From an uncultured Pseudoteredinibacter sp. (lineage in GTDB: Bacteria; Pseudomonadota; Gammaproteobacteria; Pseudomonadales; Cellvibrionaceae): DNA of 64,000 nt. Below the pieces are notes generated by a model. It worked only from the letters and a program-made list of their open reading frames with translations, searched no databases and had not been told where the DNA came from. The position numbers were made by a program, and so were the translations under genes. The DNA lies in contig NZ_CANMYE010000005.1 in NCBI RefSeq assembly GCF_947502065.1, positions 186,001 to 250,000 of the forward strand. Direction: 5' to 3'. Numbering within the stretch: the first letter of the stretch is position 1; every line of letters starts with the position of its first letter. This document shows, piece after piece, positions 1 through 7,545 of this stretch.

Positions 1-333
1 GTGGCCATTAGCTCAGTTGCAGGTGAGCGCGGCTTACCTGGTGCGGCGGACTACTGTGCTTCAAAGGCAGCCTTAACGAGCTACACCGAAAGTCTGCGAT
101 TGGAATGCTGGAGTGAAAATATTGATGTGACTTTGTTAAAACCAGGCTATATCGATACCCCAATTAACCAAGGGGCAGCAAGTCGCCCGTTTTTGGTCGG
201 CCCTGAAGATGGCGCGAAGGCCTTGGTTGGTGCTATCGAAGGCAAGCGTAAGCGCAGCTTTATACCGAGCTGGCCCTGGTTTATTGTCGCTCGCCTATTA
301 CGTTGGCTTCCTGGCAGCTTGCTTGCCAAGTAG
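1..333 (+). CDS. Short-chain dehydrogenase/reductase, 3' part only
   Basis: C-terminal 110 residues of a classical SDR; the 5' part, including the Rossmann glycine motif, lies outside the window. Visible are the catalytic serine region (ISSVAGERG) and the YCASK active site (YxxxK), followed by the usual SLRLE helix and a KPGYIDTP segment. The basic, hydrophobic tail (from FIPSWPWFIVARLLRWLP) resembles membrane-associated SDRs. The GTG at position 1 is a window-edge codon and not a credible start. The substrate cannot be assigned. The next gene begins 271 bases downstream, so it is probably the end of its own transcript. Confidence 0.85.
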   Translation: MAISSVAGERGLPGAADYCASKAALTSYTESLRLECWSENIDVTLLKPGYIDTPINQGAASRPFLVGPEDGAKALVGAIEGKRKRSFIPSWPWFIVARLLRWLPGSLLAK

Positions 334-604
334 GTTGCACAATAACTGTACTATCGACACCGTTTAACCCCTGATTTTACCCGCCCGGAAGGCGTTGCTA
401 CTGGCAATGAACTTTCCAACAATTCATTACCTAATAGCTATGGTGTGGAAGCCCTCAAAAGCCGAGTTGGGGAGTCACGCCGAGGATGCATTTAGGGTAT
501 ACTCTCGCCTTTTGACCAATCGCCCTAAAAATGGCCTATCTAGGCCTCAAAATACACCGCTGTGGGTTTAGTGCCCCTAGTGTAGTAAGAAGCGACAATT
601 ACCT

Positions 605-2701
605 ATGAAAAAACATGTTTCATTGCTGGCGGCGTCCATTATTGCCCTAAGTGGCTGCGCCCATAATGATGATAAGCAAAGCCCGTTTTTGTTTGATCGT
701 ATCCTGCAGTCGGATGACCCTTATGTGGCGGAAGAGGCCCCTAAGGTAGAAGTTCAGGATGAAGTGAAGAAAGAAGCCCAGGCAACGATCTATAAGGGTA
801 ATGATCGACAGTTAAGAGCGCCAAAAGCACGCAAAGCAATAAAGCTAGATGGTGAAGCTGTCCACATGAACTTTGAAGGGGCGCCACTTGCTGATGTTGT
901 GCATGCTATTTTGGGTGACACCCTCAAGCTGGACTATGTGATTGAACATCCGATCAAAGGGAAGATCACATTAAGAACCCGCAGTCCTATCCCTAGAGAT
1001 CAATTATTAGAGATTCTTGAGTCTTTATTGCATGCAAATGGGGTCCTAATGGTTCGGGATCCGAATGATCGATATTTTGTTTCTGCTTCAAAGGCATTGC
1101 AAACAATGGTGCCTCAATTTGAGAGCCCTAACAGCAGAGGTGCTGGTTTTACAACAACGATTATCCCGCTGCAAAATATCGGTGCAGCAGAAATGGCAGA
1201 CATACTAAAGCCTGTGGCCGGCGATAAGGCTTTTGTTCGCATCGATGTAGCTCGTAATATCCTTATTATGGCGGGTACTAGGGTTCAAATGTCCGGGTGG
1301 CTGGACATTATTAGTTCTTTTGATATTGATACCTTAAAAGGGATGTCTGTTGGAGTCTTCCCGATTGAATACGCGGACCCAACTGAAATACAAGCAGCTC
1401 TAGGTCAAATTATCGAAAGCTCAGGTGACGCAGTTAAGAGTCCAGCTCAATTAGTTAAACTGATTCCTTTGGAAAGGTTGGGCAGCTTATTGGTTATTAC
1501 CCCTAGGGCTGAATTACTAGAAAAAGTTAAAACTTGGATAAAGCGCTTAGATAAGCTCCCAGATAGTGGAGCGGAGCCCCAGCTCTATGTTTATCCGGTG
1601 CAAAATGGAACGGCAAGCCATATATCGGAGTTGTTAGGGCAACTGTTTGGTGGGGGAAGTAATGGTTCTTCTAGGTCCGGTGTTGCACCTGGGCAAGGCC
1701 GACAGTCGGTAAGCGACTCTACTGGTGATGGATCTAAAGCCAAAAGTGCTCCCATCAAATCTGGAAATAAAAATCGTGGTGGCAGCTCAAGCGTCTCGAT
1801 TGCCGGCGACGTGAAGGTTGTGGCGGACGAAGACAATAATGCCCTGTTGATTTATGCGACAAGTAACGAATATCGGAAAATTGAAAAGGCGCTACAAAAG
1901 CTAGATGTGTCCCCGGCACAAATTATGGTAGAAGCAAGCATTATTGAAGTGACTTTAAATGACTCTTTAGAGTATGGCTTGGAGTGGTCATTTAGTGGCG
2001 GTTTAGGAGGCGGTGATGCTGGTTTAGGTGGTTTGGCCAATACTAAAAACGCGCCAGCGGTGAGCCGTCCTGGTTTTTCCTACTCTTTAGTGAATGCTAC
2101 TGGGGACATAAAAGCTGTATTAAACGCGCTCGCTACAGATTCACTACTAAATGTTATCTCTACCCCTTCTATTATGGTATTGGATAACAATGAAGCATCA
2201 ATCAAGGTCGGTAGTCAAACTCCAGTACAAACGGGTAGTTCAACAACATCAAATGGAATTGTAACGAGTAATATTGAATTTAAAGATACTGGCGTTGATT
2301 TAACAGTAACTCCTTCGGTAAATGCAGGTGGGATGGTCACTATGGATGTAACCCAAAAAGTTACAGATGTGGGGGCGCAAGATGAAGTGTCTGGGCAGCG
2401 TAGTTTCCAAACTCGAGAGTTTCAAACTCGTATAGCAATCCGTTCGGGTGAGTCTGTTGTTTTAGGTGGGCTAATTCGCGAAAATAAAACAAACGGCTCC
2501 AGTGGTGTACCTGGCTTACATAGTATTCCTGTAGTTGGAGCTTTGTTTGGGAAGAAGTCTAACACCTCAGTTAAAACAGAGTTGCTTGTTATTTTAACTC
2601 CACGGGTACTGTTCAACGAACAAGACATGAGGGATATCAGTCGTGAAATGCGTGCACGCATTAGTGACTTAACCCTATTGGAAGGCAACCCTTCGAAATA
2701 A
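605..2701 (+). CDS. gspD: Secretin of type II secretion system (GspD family)
   Basis: A 698-residue outer-membrane secretin that would form the multimeric pore of a type II secretion system. It starts with a lipoprotein signal ending in SGC (Cys at about residue 18). It continues with an N0 domain (about 85-165), N1/N2/N3 repeats (about 180-425) interrupted by a Ser/Gly-rich linker (about 350-395), and the C-terminal secretin domain (about 440-690). That domain carries VEASIIEV, the VGSQTPVQTG loop, EFKDTGVDLTVTP and a final ELLVILTPRV. Length is normal for GspD. No other gsp gene is present in the window, so it is an orphan or split gsp locus. A lipoprotein and a parvulin follow within a few bases. 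A pilus PilQ is less likely because no AMIN domain is seen. Confidence 0.88.
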   Translation: MKKHVSLLAASIIALSGCAHNDDKQSPFLFDRILQSDDPYVAEEAPKVEVQDEVKKEAQATIYKGNDRQLRAPKARKAIKLDGEAVHMNFEGAPLADVVHAILGDTLKLDYVIEHPIKGKITLRTRSPIPRDQLLEILESLLHANGVLMVRDPNDRYFVSASKALQTMVPQFESPNSRGAGFTTTIIPLQNIGAAEMADILKPVAGDKAFVRIDVARNILIMAGTRVQMSGWLDIISSFDIDTLKGMSVGVFPIEYADPTEIQAALGQIIESSGDAVKSPAQLVKLIPLERLGSLLVITPRAELLEKVKTWIKRLDKLPDSGAEPQLYVYPVQNGTASHISELLGQLFGGGSNGSSRSGVAPGQGRQSVSDSTGDGSKAKSAPIKSGNKNRGGSSSVSIAGDVKVVADEDNNALLIYATSNEYRKIEKALQKLDVSPAQIMVEASIIEVTLNDSLEYGLEWSFSGGLGGGDAGLGGLANTKNAPAVSRPGFSYSLVNATGDIKAVLNALATDSLLNVISTPSIMVLDNNEASIKVGSQTPVQTGSSTTSNGIVTSNIEFKDTGVDLTVTPSVNAGGMVTMDVTQKVTDVGAQDEVSGQRSFQTREFQTRIAIRSGESVVLGGLIRENKTNGSSGVPGLHSIPVVGALFGKKSNTSVKTELLVILTPRVLFNEQDMRDISREMRARISDLTLLEGNPSK

Positions 2702-2711
2702 AAGGTAAATT

Positions 2712-3116
2712 GTGAATATTGTAACTAAAACCAGTCTGTTAGCTTGTGCAATAGCCGTAAGTGCTTGTGCGAACATTAAAAATAAAAATTTAACTCCGGA
2801 AGAGTCGGTTATGAAACGAGCGGAGGCTCGTTATGAGGCGTTGATGAAAAAAGATCAGGCCGGTCTGGCTAAAGCTTGGGAGTACACTACCCCTAGCTTT
2901 AGAGGTTATACAACTGTAGAGCAGTATGCCCCTAAAGTTGCTGGGAGAATGTTTTGGAGCGCTGTTGAGCCGCGAGGTGCCGAATGTGAAGAGGACGTAT
3001 GCGAAGTAACTTTTAATCTTACTTATAAACCACCACAACTTAATGTACCTATCACTAGGCCTCTAAAAAACAAATGGCTATTTATAGATGGAGAGTGGTG
3101 GATCTACCACAAGTAA
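2712..3116 (+). CDS. Small predicted lipoprotein
   Basis: A 134-residue protein starting at GTG, 11 bases after gspD with an AAAGGT Shine-Dalgarno-like sequence. The N-terminus is a lipoprotein signal (VSAC, Cys at about residue 19). The mature part has a helix rich in Glu/Lys/Arg (PEESVMKRAEARYEALMKK), then a compact fold with a Cys pair (ECEEDVCEV) and a Trp-rich end (WLFIDGEWWIYHK). This layout resembles NTF2/SnoaL-like lipoproteins, but no family was firmly recognised. Position between the secretin and the parvulin suggests a role in outer-membrane assembly or secretion; this is inference from context. Confidence 0.7.
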   Translation: MNIVTKTSLLACAIAVSACANIKNKNLTPEESVMKRAEARYEALMKKDQAGLAKAWEYTTPSFRGYTTVEQYAPKVAGRMFWSAVEPRGAECEEDVCEVTFNLTYKPPQLNVPITRPLKNKWLFIDGEWWIYHK

Positions 3117-3124
3117 GAGAGTTT

Positions 3125-4018
3125 ATGATGAAGCGGATTTTAGCAAGTGTGACAATGTGTTTGGTAACTTCACTGAGTGTCGCTCAGGAAGAGGGGGTGT
3201 TCGAGGCGCAAGGTCTTCGTGTAAGTGAAGGTGATGTAGATTATTACATTTCAAGCTTTGTGACCCCAAAGCAGGAAAAGGACTGGCAGTTAACTGTTGA
3301 GGACGTTAAGCATATAATTGAACTTTTATATGTTAATAAAGCTCTAGCTGCACAAGCCAAAACTATGAATGGCGTTGATAGTAGAAGAGCTAGATGGCTT
3401 GGTGACTTTCAGGTGTCAATGGCCCTGAAAGAGGCTTTGCTCAATATTGAAGCTCAAAATGCCCTAGAAAATGTAGACTTTGAAACAACAGCTAAAGACT
3501 TATACACAAAGCAGGCAGATCAATTCAAGACTGACATAGAAGTAAGGGCTGCCCATATTCTAATTAGTACAAGAACTCGGTCCGACGCAAAGGCTATGGA
3601 AAAGGCCCAGAAACTACTGTCGAGTCTACGTGATGGTGGGGATTTTACGAAGATAGCTCAGGAACACTCAGAAGACCCTTCTGTATCTAGAAATCAAGGC
3701 GATTTAGGTTTCTTTGGAAAAGGCAAAATGGTCCCTAATTTTGAGGCGGCGGCATATTCATTGGAACTCGGAATGATAAGTGAGCCAGTAAAAACACCAT
3801 TCGGTTACCACCTAATCAAGGTATTAGAAAAGCGCGGCGGGGAGCCTAGGCCATTTGAAAAAGTGAAACCCCTGATTGTATCCGAGCTCAGGAAGCAGTT
3901 GGTTTCGAAATATAAGCAGGATCGCGTAAACAGCCTAGCTGAGAGTGTTGTGTTGGATGACTCCACTTTGGAGAATCTTGTTACCCAGTTTAATAGCGCA
4001 TCAAAAAAGAAAAACTAA
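3125..4018 (+). CDS. Periplasmic parvulin-type peptidyl-prolyl isomerase
   Basis: About 297 residues beginning MMKRILASVT, with a cleavable signal peptide. The start at 3125 is chosen over an upstream in-frame codon at 3074 because that one lies inside the previous gene, while 3125 follows AAGTAAGAGAG and yields a proper signal sequence. An N-terminal SurA/PpiC-like helical region is followed by one rotamase domain at about residues 140-240 (AAHILIS, EHSEDPS, GDLGFFGKGKMVPNFE, TPFGYHLIKV), which catalyses prolyl isomerisation and assists folding of exported proteins. It lies 9 bases after the lipoprotein gene and ends just before the ABC ATPase, so it appears co-transcribed. Parvulins also occur in exopolysaccharide loci (EpsD-type), which would fit the genes downstream. 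Confidence 0.85.
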   Translation: MMKRILASVTMCLVTSLSVAQEEGVFEAQGLRVSEGDVDYYISSFVTPKQEKDWQLTVEDVKHIIELLYVNKALAAQAKTMNGVDSRRARWLGDFQVSMALKEALLNIEAQNALENVDFETTAKDLYTKQADQFKTDIEVRAAHILISTRTRSDAKAMEKAQKLLSSLRDGGDFTKIAQEHSEDPSVSRNQGDLGFFGKGKMVPNFEAAAYSLELGMISEPVKTPFGYHLIKVLEKRGGEPRPFEKVKPLIVSELRKQLVSKYKQDRVNSLAESVVLDDSTLENLVTQFNSASKKKN

Positions 4019-4019
4019 T

Positions 4020-5381
4020 ATGGAGGAGAGCGACAACTCTCAAAAATCGCTAGTTCTGCAAGTTAACCATGTATTCAAAAAATACATAAGTTACCACAAA
4101 CCAATCTATCGATTATGGAGTTTTTTTTTCAAGCCTAGGCAAGGTTGGCAAACTGAATTTGTAGCACTTAAAAATATTAGCTTTAGCTTAAAAAAGGGTG
4201 AAACAGTTGGAATTGTCGGGCGAAATGGCTCTGGGAAATCAACATTGCTGCAAACAATTGTGGGAACCCTTAGCCCTAGCGAAGGTTCCGTTCAGAGTCG
4301 TGGACGTATAGCGGCTTTATTAGAATTAGGTGCAGGCTTCAATCCAGAATTTACTGGTAAAGAAAATGTTTTTTTAAACGCTTCGATTTATGGGTTAACC
4401 CATGAGCAAATAGAAGAGCGTTATGAAAGAATCTGTGAGTTCGCTGGTATTGGCGAGTTTATTGATCAGCCAGTAAAGACCTATTCATCAGGGATGTATG
4501 TCCGATTGGCTTTCGCGGTGATCGTACACGTTGATGCCGACATTCTGATTATTGATGAGGCGCTCGCTGTTGGTGACGCCTTGTTTTCTCAAAAATGCAT
4601 GCGTTTTCTTGAAGACTTTAAAGAGCGGGGCTCGATTCTTTTTGTGAGTCATGATGCTGGTGCTGTGACTCGCCTTTGTGACAGGGCCATATGGCTAGAA
4701 AAAGGTTCGCTTGTAAAAGAGGGAAGTGCAAAAGAAGTTACAGAAAATTATCTCGAACACCTATATGCACAGCAGCAGGATGTGAGTGGAGCTATCTTAC
4801 AGCGTGAAGATGAGGATTCTGAGCCACTACCAGCTTTTGAAGAAGGGAAAGACTTCCGGGATAAATTTTTAAATAGTTCGAGCCTTCGCAATGACATAAA
4901 ACTCCAACCTTTTAATATAAAGAGCAACTCTTTTGGTACGGGCTTGATCAAAATAAATGATGTATGTATACGCGACCAGCAGGGAAGTAAGCTGAGTTAT
5001 GCTGTTGGTGGCAATAAGGTGGTTGTCGATATATGTTTTAAGGCTTCAGAGTCAATTTCAAGCCCTATCATTGGATTTCTTTTAAAGAATCGCCAAGGGC
5101 AAGTTCTATTTGGTGATAATAGCTATCTCGCTTTACTAGACCATAATACCGATTTGGAGGGTGGAAATCGGTATAGTGCTAAATTTGGACTCAGTCTGCC
5201 TTATCTGCCTGCAGATGAGTATGTGTTGTCAGTAGGAGTGGCATCTGGAACCCAAGATGAACATGTTCAACACTGCTGGTTACATGATGCACTAGTTATT
5301 AATGTCCTTAATGACCACTTGGTTCACGGGATATTTGGTGTTCCTATGGGCTTTTGTCAGCTTGAGAGGCTAAAGGGGTGA
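4020..5381 (+). CDS. wzt: Polysaccharide ABC exporter ATPase with C-terminal glycan-binding domain (Wzt type)
   Basis: ATPase of an ABC-2 transporter that moves undecaprenyl-linked O-antigen or capsule across the inner membrane. The start ATG at 4020 is 1 base after the previous stop; the longer frame back to 3945 would overlap that gene. About 453 residues: Walker A GRNGSGKS (about 67-74), signature YSSGMYVRLAF, Walker B ILIIDEALAVGD and the switch histidine in LFVSHD. The ABC domain ends near residue 250. A C-terminal beta-rich domain of about 150 residues (GTGLIKINDVCI onward) matches the Wzt-C fold, which in characterised systems recognises the capped non-reducing end of the glycan. It pairs with the permease that follows 3 bases later. 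Confidence 0.9.
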   Translation: MEESDNSQKSLVLQVNHVFKKYISYHKPIYRLWSFFFKPRQGWQTEFVALKNISFSLKKGETVGIVGRNGSGKSTLLQTIVGTLSPSEGSVQSRGRIAALLELGAGFNPEFTGKENVFLNASIYGLTHEQIEERYERICEFAGIGEFIDQPVKTYSSGMYVRLAFAVIVHVDADILIIDEALAVGDALFSQKCMRFLEDFKERGSILFVSHDAGAVTRLCDRAIWLEKGSLVKEGSAKEVTENYLEHLYAQQQDVSGAILQREDEDSEPLPAFEEGKDFRDKFLNSSSLRNDIKLQPFNIKSNSFGTGLIKINDVCIRDQQGSKLSYAVGGNKVVVDICFKASESISSPIIGFLLKNRQGQVLFGDNSYLALLDHNTDLEGGNRYSAKFGLSLPYLPADEYVLSVGVASGTQDEHVQHCWLHDALVINVLNDHLVHGIFGVPMGFCQLERLKG

Positions 5382-5384
5382 GAT

Positions 5385-6206
5385 TTGTCCTCGATTAAAC
5401 CGAATTCGGTAACAATGGGTTGGCTGGATATTTGGCCTCACCGTACCTTGATAATTAATCTAGCAAAACGGGAGGTGCTATCTCGATATCGCGGATCATG
5501 GTTGGGGGTCTTGTGGAGCATAATTAATCCTGTGCTTTTGTTGCTTGTATATATGTTCGTTTTTGGCGTCATATTCCAGGCTCGCTGGCCCCAGTCAACG
5601 GGTGTAGATGAGAATTTTGCAGCGCTTCTTTTTAGTGGATTAGTAGTGTACATATACTTTTCAGAGCAGCTTACCTCAGCTCCGAGCCTCATTTTGCGAC
5701 ATGAAAACTTTGTTAAGAAAGTTGTTTTTCCGATTAATACCTTAGCTTGGGTATCTGTTCTATCCTCGCTTTTTCACTTTGTCTTATCACTGATGGTGTT
5801 GTTTTTATTTGTTGCTATTTGGGGTAATGGGCTCAGTTTAAGCGTTATTGCTTTAATTCCGTTGTACTTTATTTTTACCGTACAACTTGTTGCTATGGTT
5901 TGGTTTGTCTCTGCGCTTGGAGTGTTTATCAGGGATGCAGTTTATATTGCATCTTTCCTTTCTACTGCCTTGTTCTTCTTAAGCCCTATCTTTTACCCTA
6001 TCGAGGCTGTTCCCGCGTCATTTGCAAAAGTTATGCAAATTAATCCTTTAAGCTTCTATATCGAATCTACAAGAGAAATAGTTGTCCTTGGAAATTGGCC
6101 AAGCGGCAATGGAATGTTGATCGCTGGGCTTGTGGCAATACTAAGTTATATTGCTGCCGGTGTGTTTTTTGACCGTGTAAAAAGCGGCTTTGCAGATGTA
6201 ATGTAG
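5385..6206 (+). CDS. wzm: Polysaccharide ABC exporter permease (Wzm type)
   Basis: 273-residue ABC-2 membrane protein. Six hydrophobic segments are visible, starting with the LGVLWSIINPVLLLLVYMFVF segment typical of the family and including the conserved SPIFYPIEAVP loop before the last segments. The TTG at 5385 is preceded by AGGGGTGAG and is taken as the start; an ATG at 5415 is the alternative. It forms the channel for the Wzt-like ATPase upstream, exporting a completed polysaccharide chain. A wzm-wzt pair next to glycosyltransferases is the classic arrangement for ABC-dependent O-antigen or capsule export. Confidence 0.88.
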   Translation: MSSIKPNSVTMGWLDIWPHRTLIINLAKREVLSRYRGSWLGVLWSIINPVLLLLVYMFVFGVIFQARWPQSTGVDENFAALLFSGLVVYIYFSEQLTSAPSLILRHENFVKKVVFPINTLAWVSVLSSLFHFVLSLMVLFLFVAIWGNGLSLSVIALIPLYFIFTVQLVAMVWFVSALGVFIRDAVYIASFLSTALFFLSPIFYPIEAVPASFAKVMQINPLSFYIESTREIVVLGNWPSGNGMLIAGLVAILSYIAAGVFFDRVKSGFADVM

Positions 6207-6214
6207 GAGTGGGA

Positions 6215-7540
6215 ATGCTTGATTGTAATGACAATATCTTAGTGGTATCGCAATCAAAAAGGTTCTCTGAAAGTGTAGCAGGAGGTAGCGCGCTACACTA
6301 TATGGATTATCAATTTAGTCATGAAGTGTCCCCAAATGGTTTAAGTGCTTGGGAGTGTGGCGAGCTTATTAAGGTTAGTGCATCTTGCGAGCCTGTCCCA
6401 GGTGTTTTCAGGCAGCAAGCATTAAACCGGCTGTTTGCAAAGAGGATTCTACAGATTAAGCCATCTCAGGTATTTATCGTAGGTGTAAATGGGGCTTCTA
6501 TTGACCTTATACGTGTCGCCGACCTAATGGGCGTAAAAGCTATCGTTTTAATGGATGCGCCACCGCCAGCACTGAGTGATACCGGCGATAGGTCATGGCT
6601 AGAAGCTTGCATAAATAAAGCGTCCAGACGATATACGCTGGATGAAGAGTTGAAAGTAGCTTGGGCAGATTTTGAGTGCTCCATTTGGGAGGAGCAAATG
6701 CCTATTTTGAGTCAAAACAGTTGTAAGCTCACTTTCGAGTATGGCATCTATGAGTTCTGTTTGCGAGATCACCCCTTGTTAATGGCTATGCAGGAGAGTG
6801 ATGTTCAGCATTTTCTGTCTTGCGAGCGAGTGCTTGACTTGGGCTGTGGCGCTGGCTTGTTCCTACAGTTGTTGAAAGAGAGGGGAGTCGGTGCTTATGG
6901 TGTGGAGCGAAACGAGTCGGTTGCTTATTATGGGCGTGATACTGGGCTCGATATTGTTTGCCAGGATGCTTTAGAACATCTTCGTACTGCAAAAGATGAA
7001 GTTGATGGAATCTATTGTTCGCACTTTGTAGAACATTTACCAATAGAGATAGTAGAGAGTTTGATTGAGTTGATAGCTCATCGGTTGAAGCATGGTGGGA
7101 TCGCTGTTCTTACTTTTCCGGACCCTGAGTCAATTCGATCTCAACTTCTAGGGTTCTGGCGGGATCCTGAACATGTTCGCTTTTATCATCCTGAGCTTAT
7201 TATCACTATGGCTTCAGTGTATGGTCTAGACTGTGAGTGGAGTAGCTATCAAGACCAGGCTCATAATATTTATCCATTCCCAGAGGAGCCTGAAACCTTA
7301 CCAGTCGATGGGTTTTTAAACAAACCAAAACTGAGTAAGCGAAGCTTATGGCAGAAAATACTATTCAAAATGGGTGTGGTGAATAGTTATGATTTTGAGA
7401 GCATCAGAGCTTTGGAGGATAAGCTGACATACCAGCAAAGTGTTATTGACAATCTTACGAGGAGAACTGAGCAGCTTTGGAAGGTTAATCAAACCTGGTC
7501 GTGGAATGACAATGTTACTTTACGGTTCAAAAAGCGATAA
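6215..7540 (+). CDS. SAM-dependent methyltransferase of the polysaccharide locus
   Basis: About 441 residues. ATG at 6215 is preferred over GTG at 6209 because GGAG at 6206-6209 then serves as ribosome-binding site. The first 170 residues form an uncharacterised alpha/beta region. A class I methyltransferase domain follows, with motif I VLDLGCGAGLF (about 206-217), an acidic SAM-ribose residue in YGVE, and YCSHFVEHL. The last 60 residues (ALEDKLTYQQSVIDNLTRR) look like a short coiled coil. It lies between the exporter and the glycosyltransferases. In ABC-dependent O-antigen systems a methyltransferase caps the chain and the Wzt C-domain reads the cap; the same role is inferred here but not shown. 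A sugar-modifying methyltransferase is the alternative. Confidence 0.75.
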   Translation: MLDCNDNILVVSQSKRFSESVAGGSALHYMDYQFSHEVSPNGLSAWECGELIKVSASCEPVPGVFRQQALNRLFAKRILQIKPSQVFIVGVNGASIDLIRVADLMGVKAIVLMDAPPPALSDTGDRSWLEACINKASRRYTLDEELKVAWADFECSIWEEQMPILSQNSCKLTFEYGIYEFCLRDHPLLMAMQESDVQHFLSCERVLDLGCGAGLFLQLLKERGVGAYGVERNESVAYYGRDTGLDIVCQDALEHLRTAKDEVDGIYCSHFVEHLPIEIVESLIELIAHRLKHGGIAVLTFPDPESIRSQLLGFWRDPEHVRFYHPELIITMASVYGLDCEWSSYQDQAHNIYPFPEEPETLPVDGFLNKPKLSKRSLWQKILFKMGVVNSYDFESIRALEDKLTYQQSVIDNLTRRTEQLWKVNQTWSWNDNVTLRFKKR

Positions 7541-7545
7541 TCAGC

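Noticed and set aside
1640..1800. Low-complexity Ser/Gly stretch in gspD as a foreign insert
   Set aside because: Such linkers in the N3 domain are common in GspD secretins and the frame is uninterrupted.
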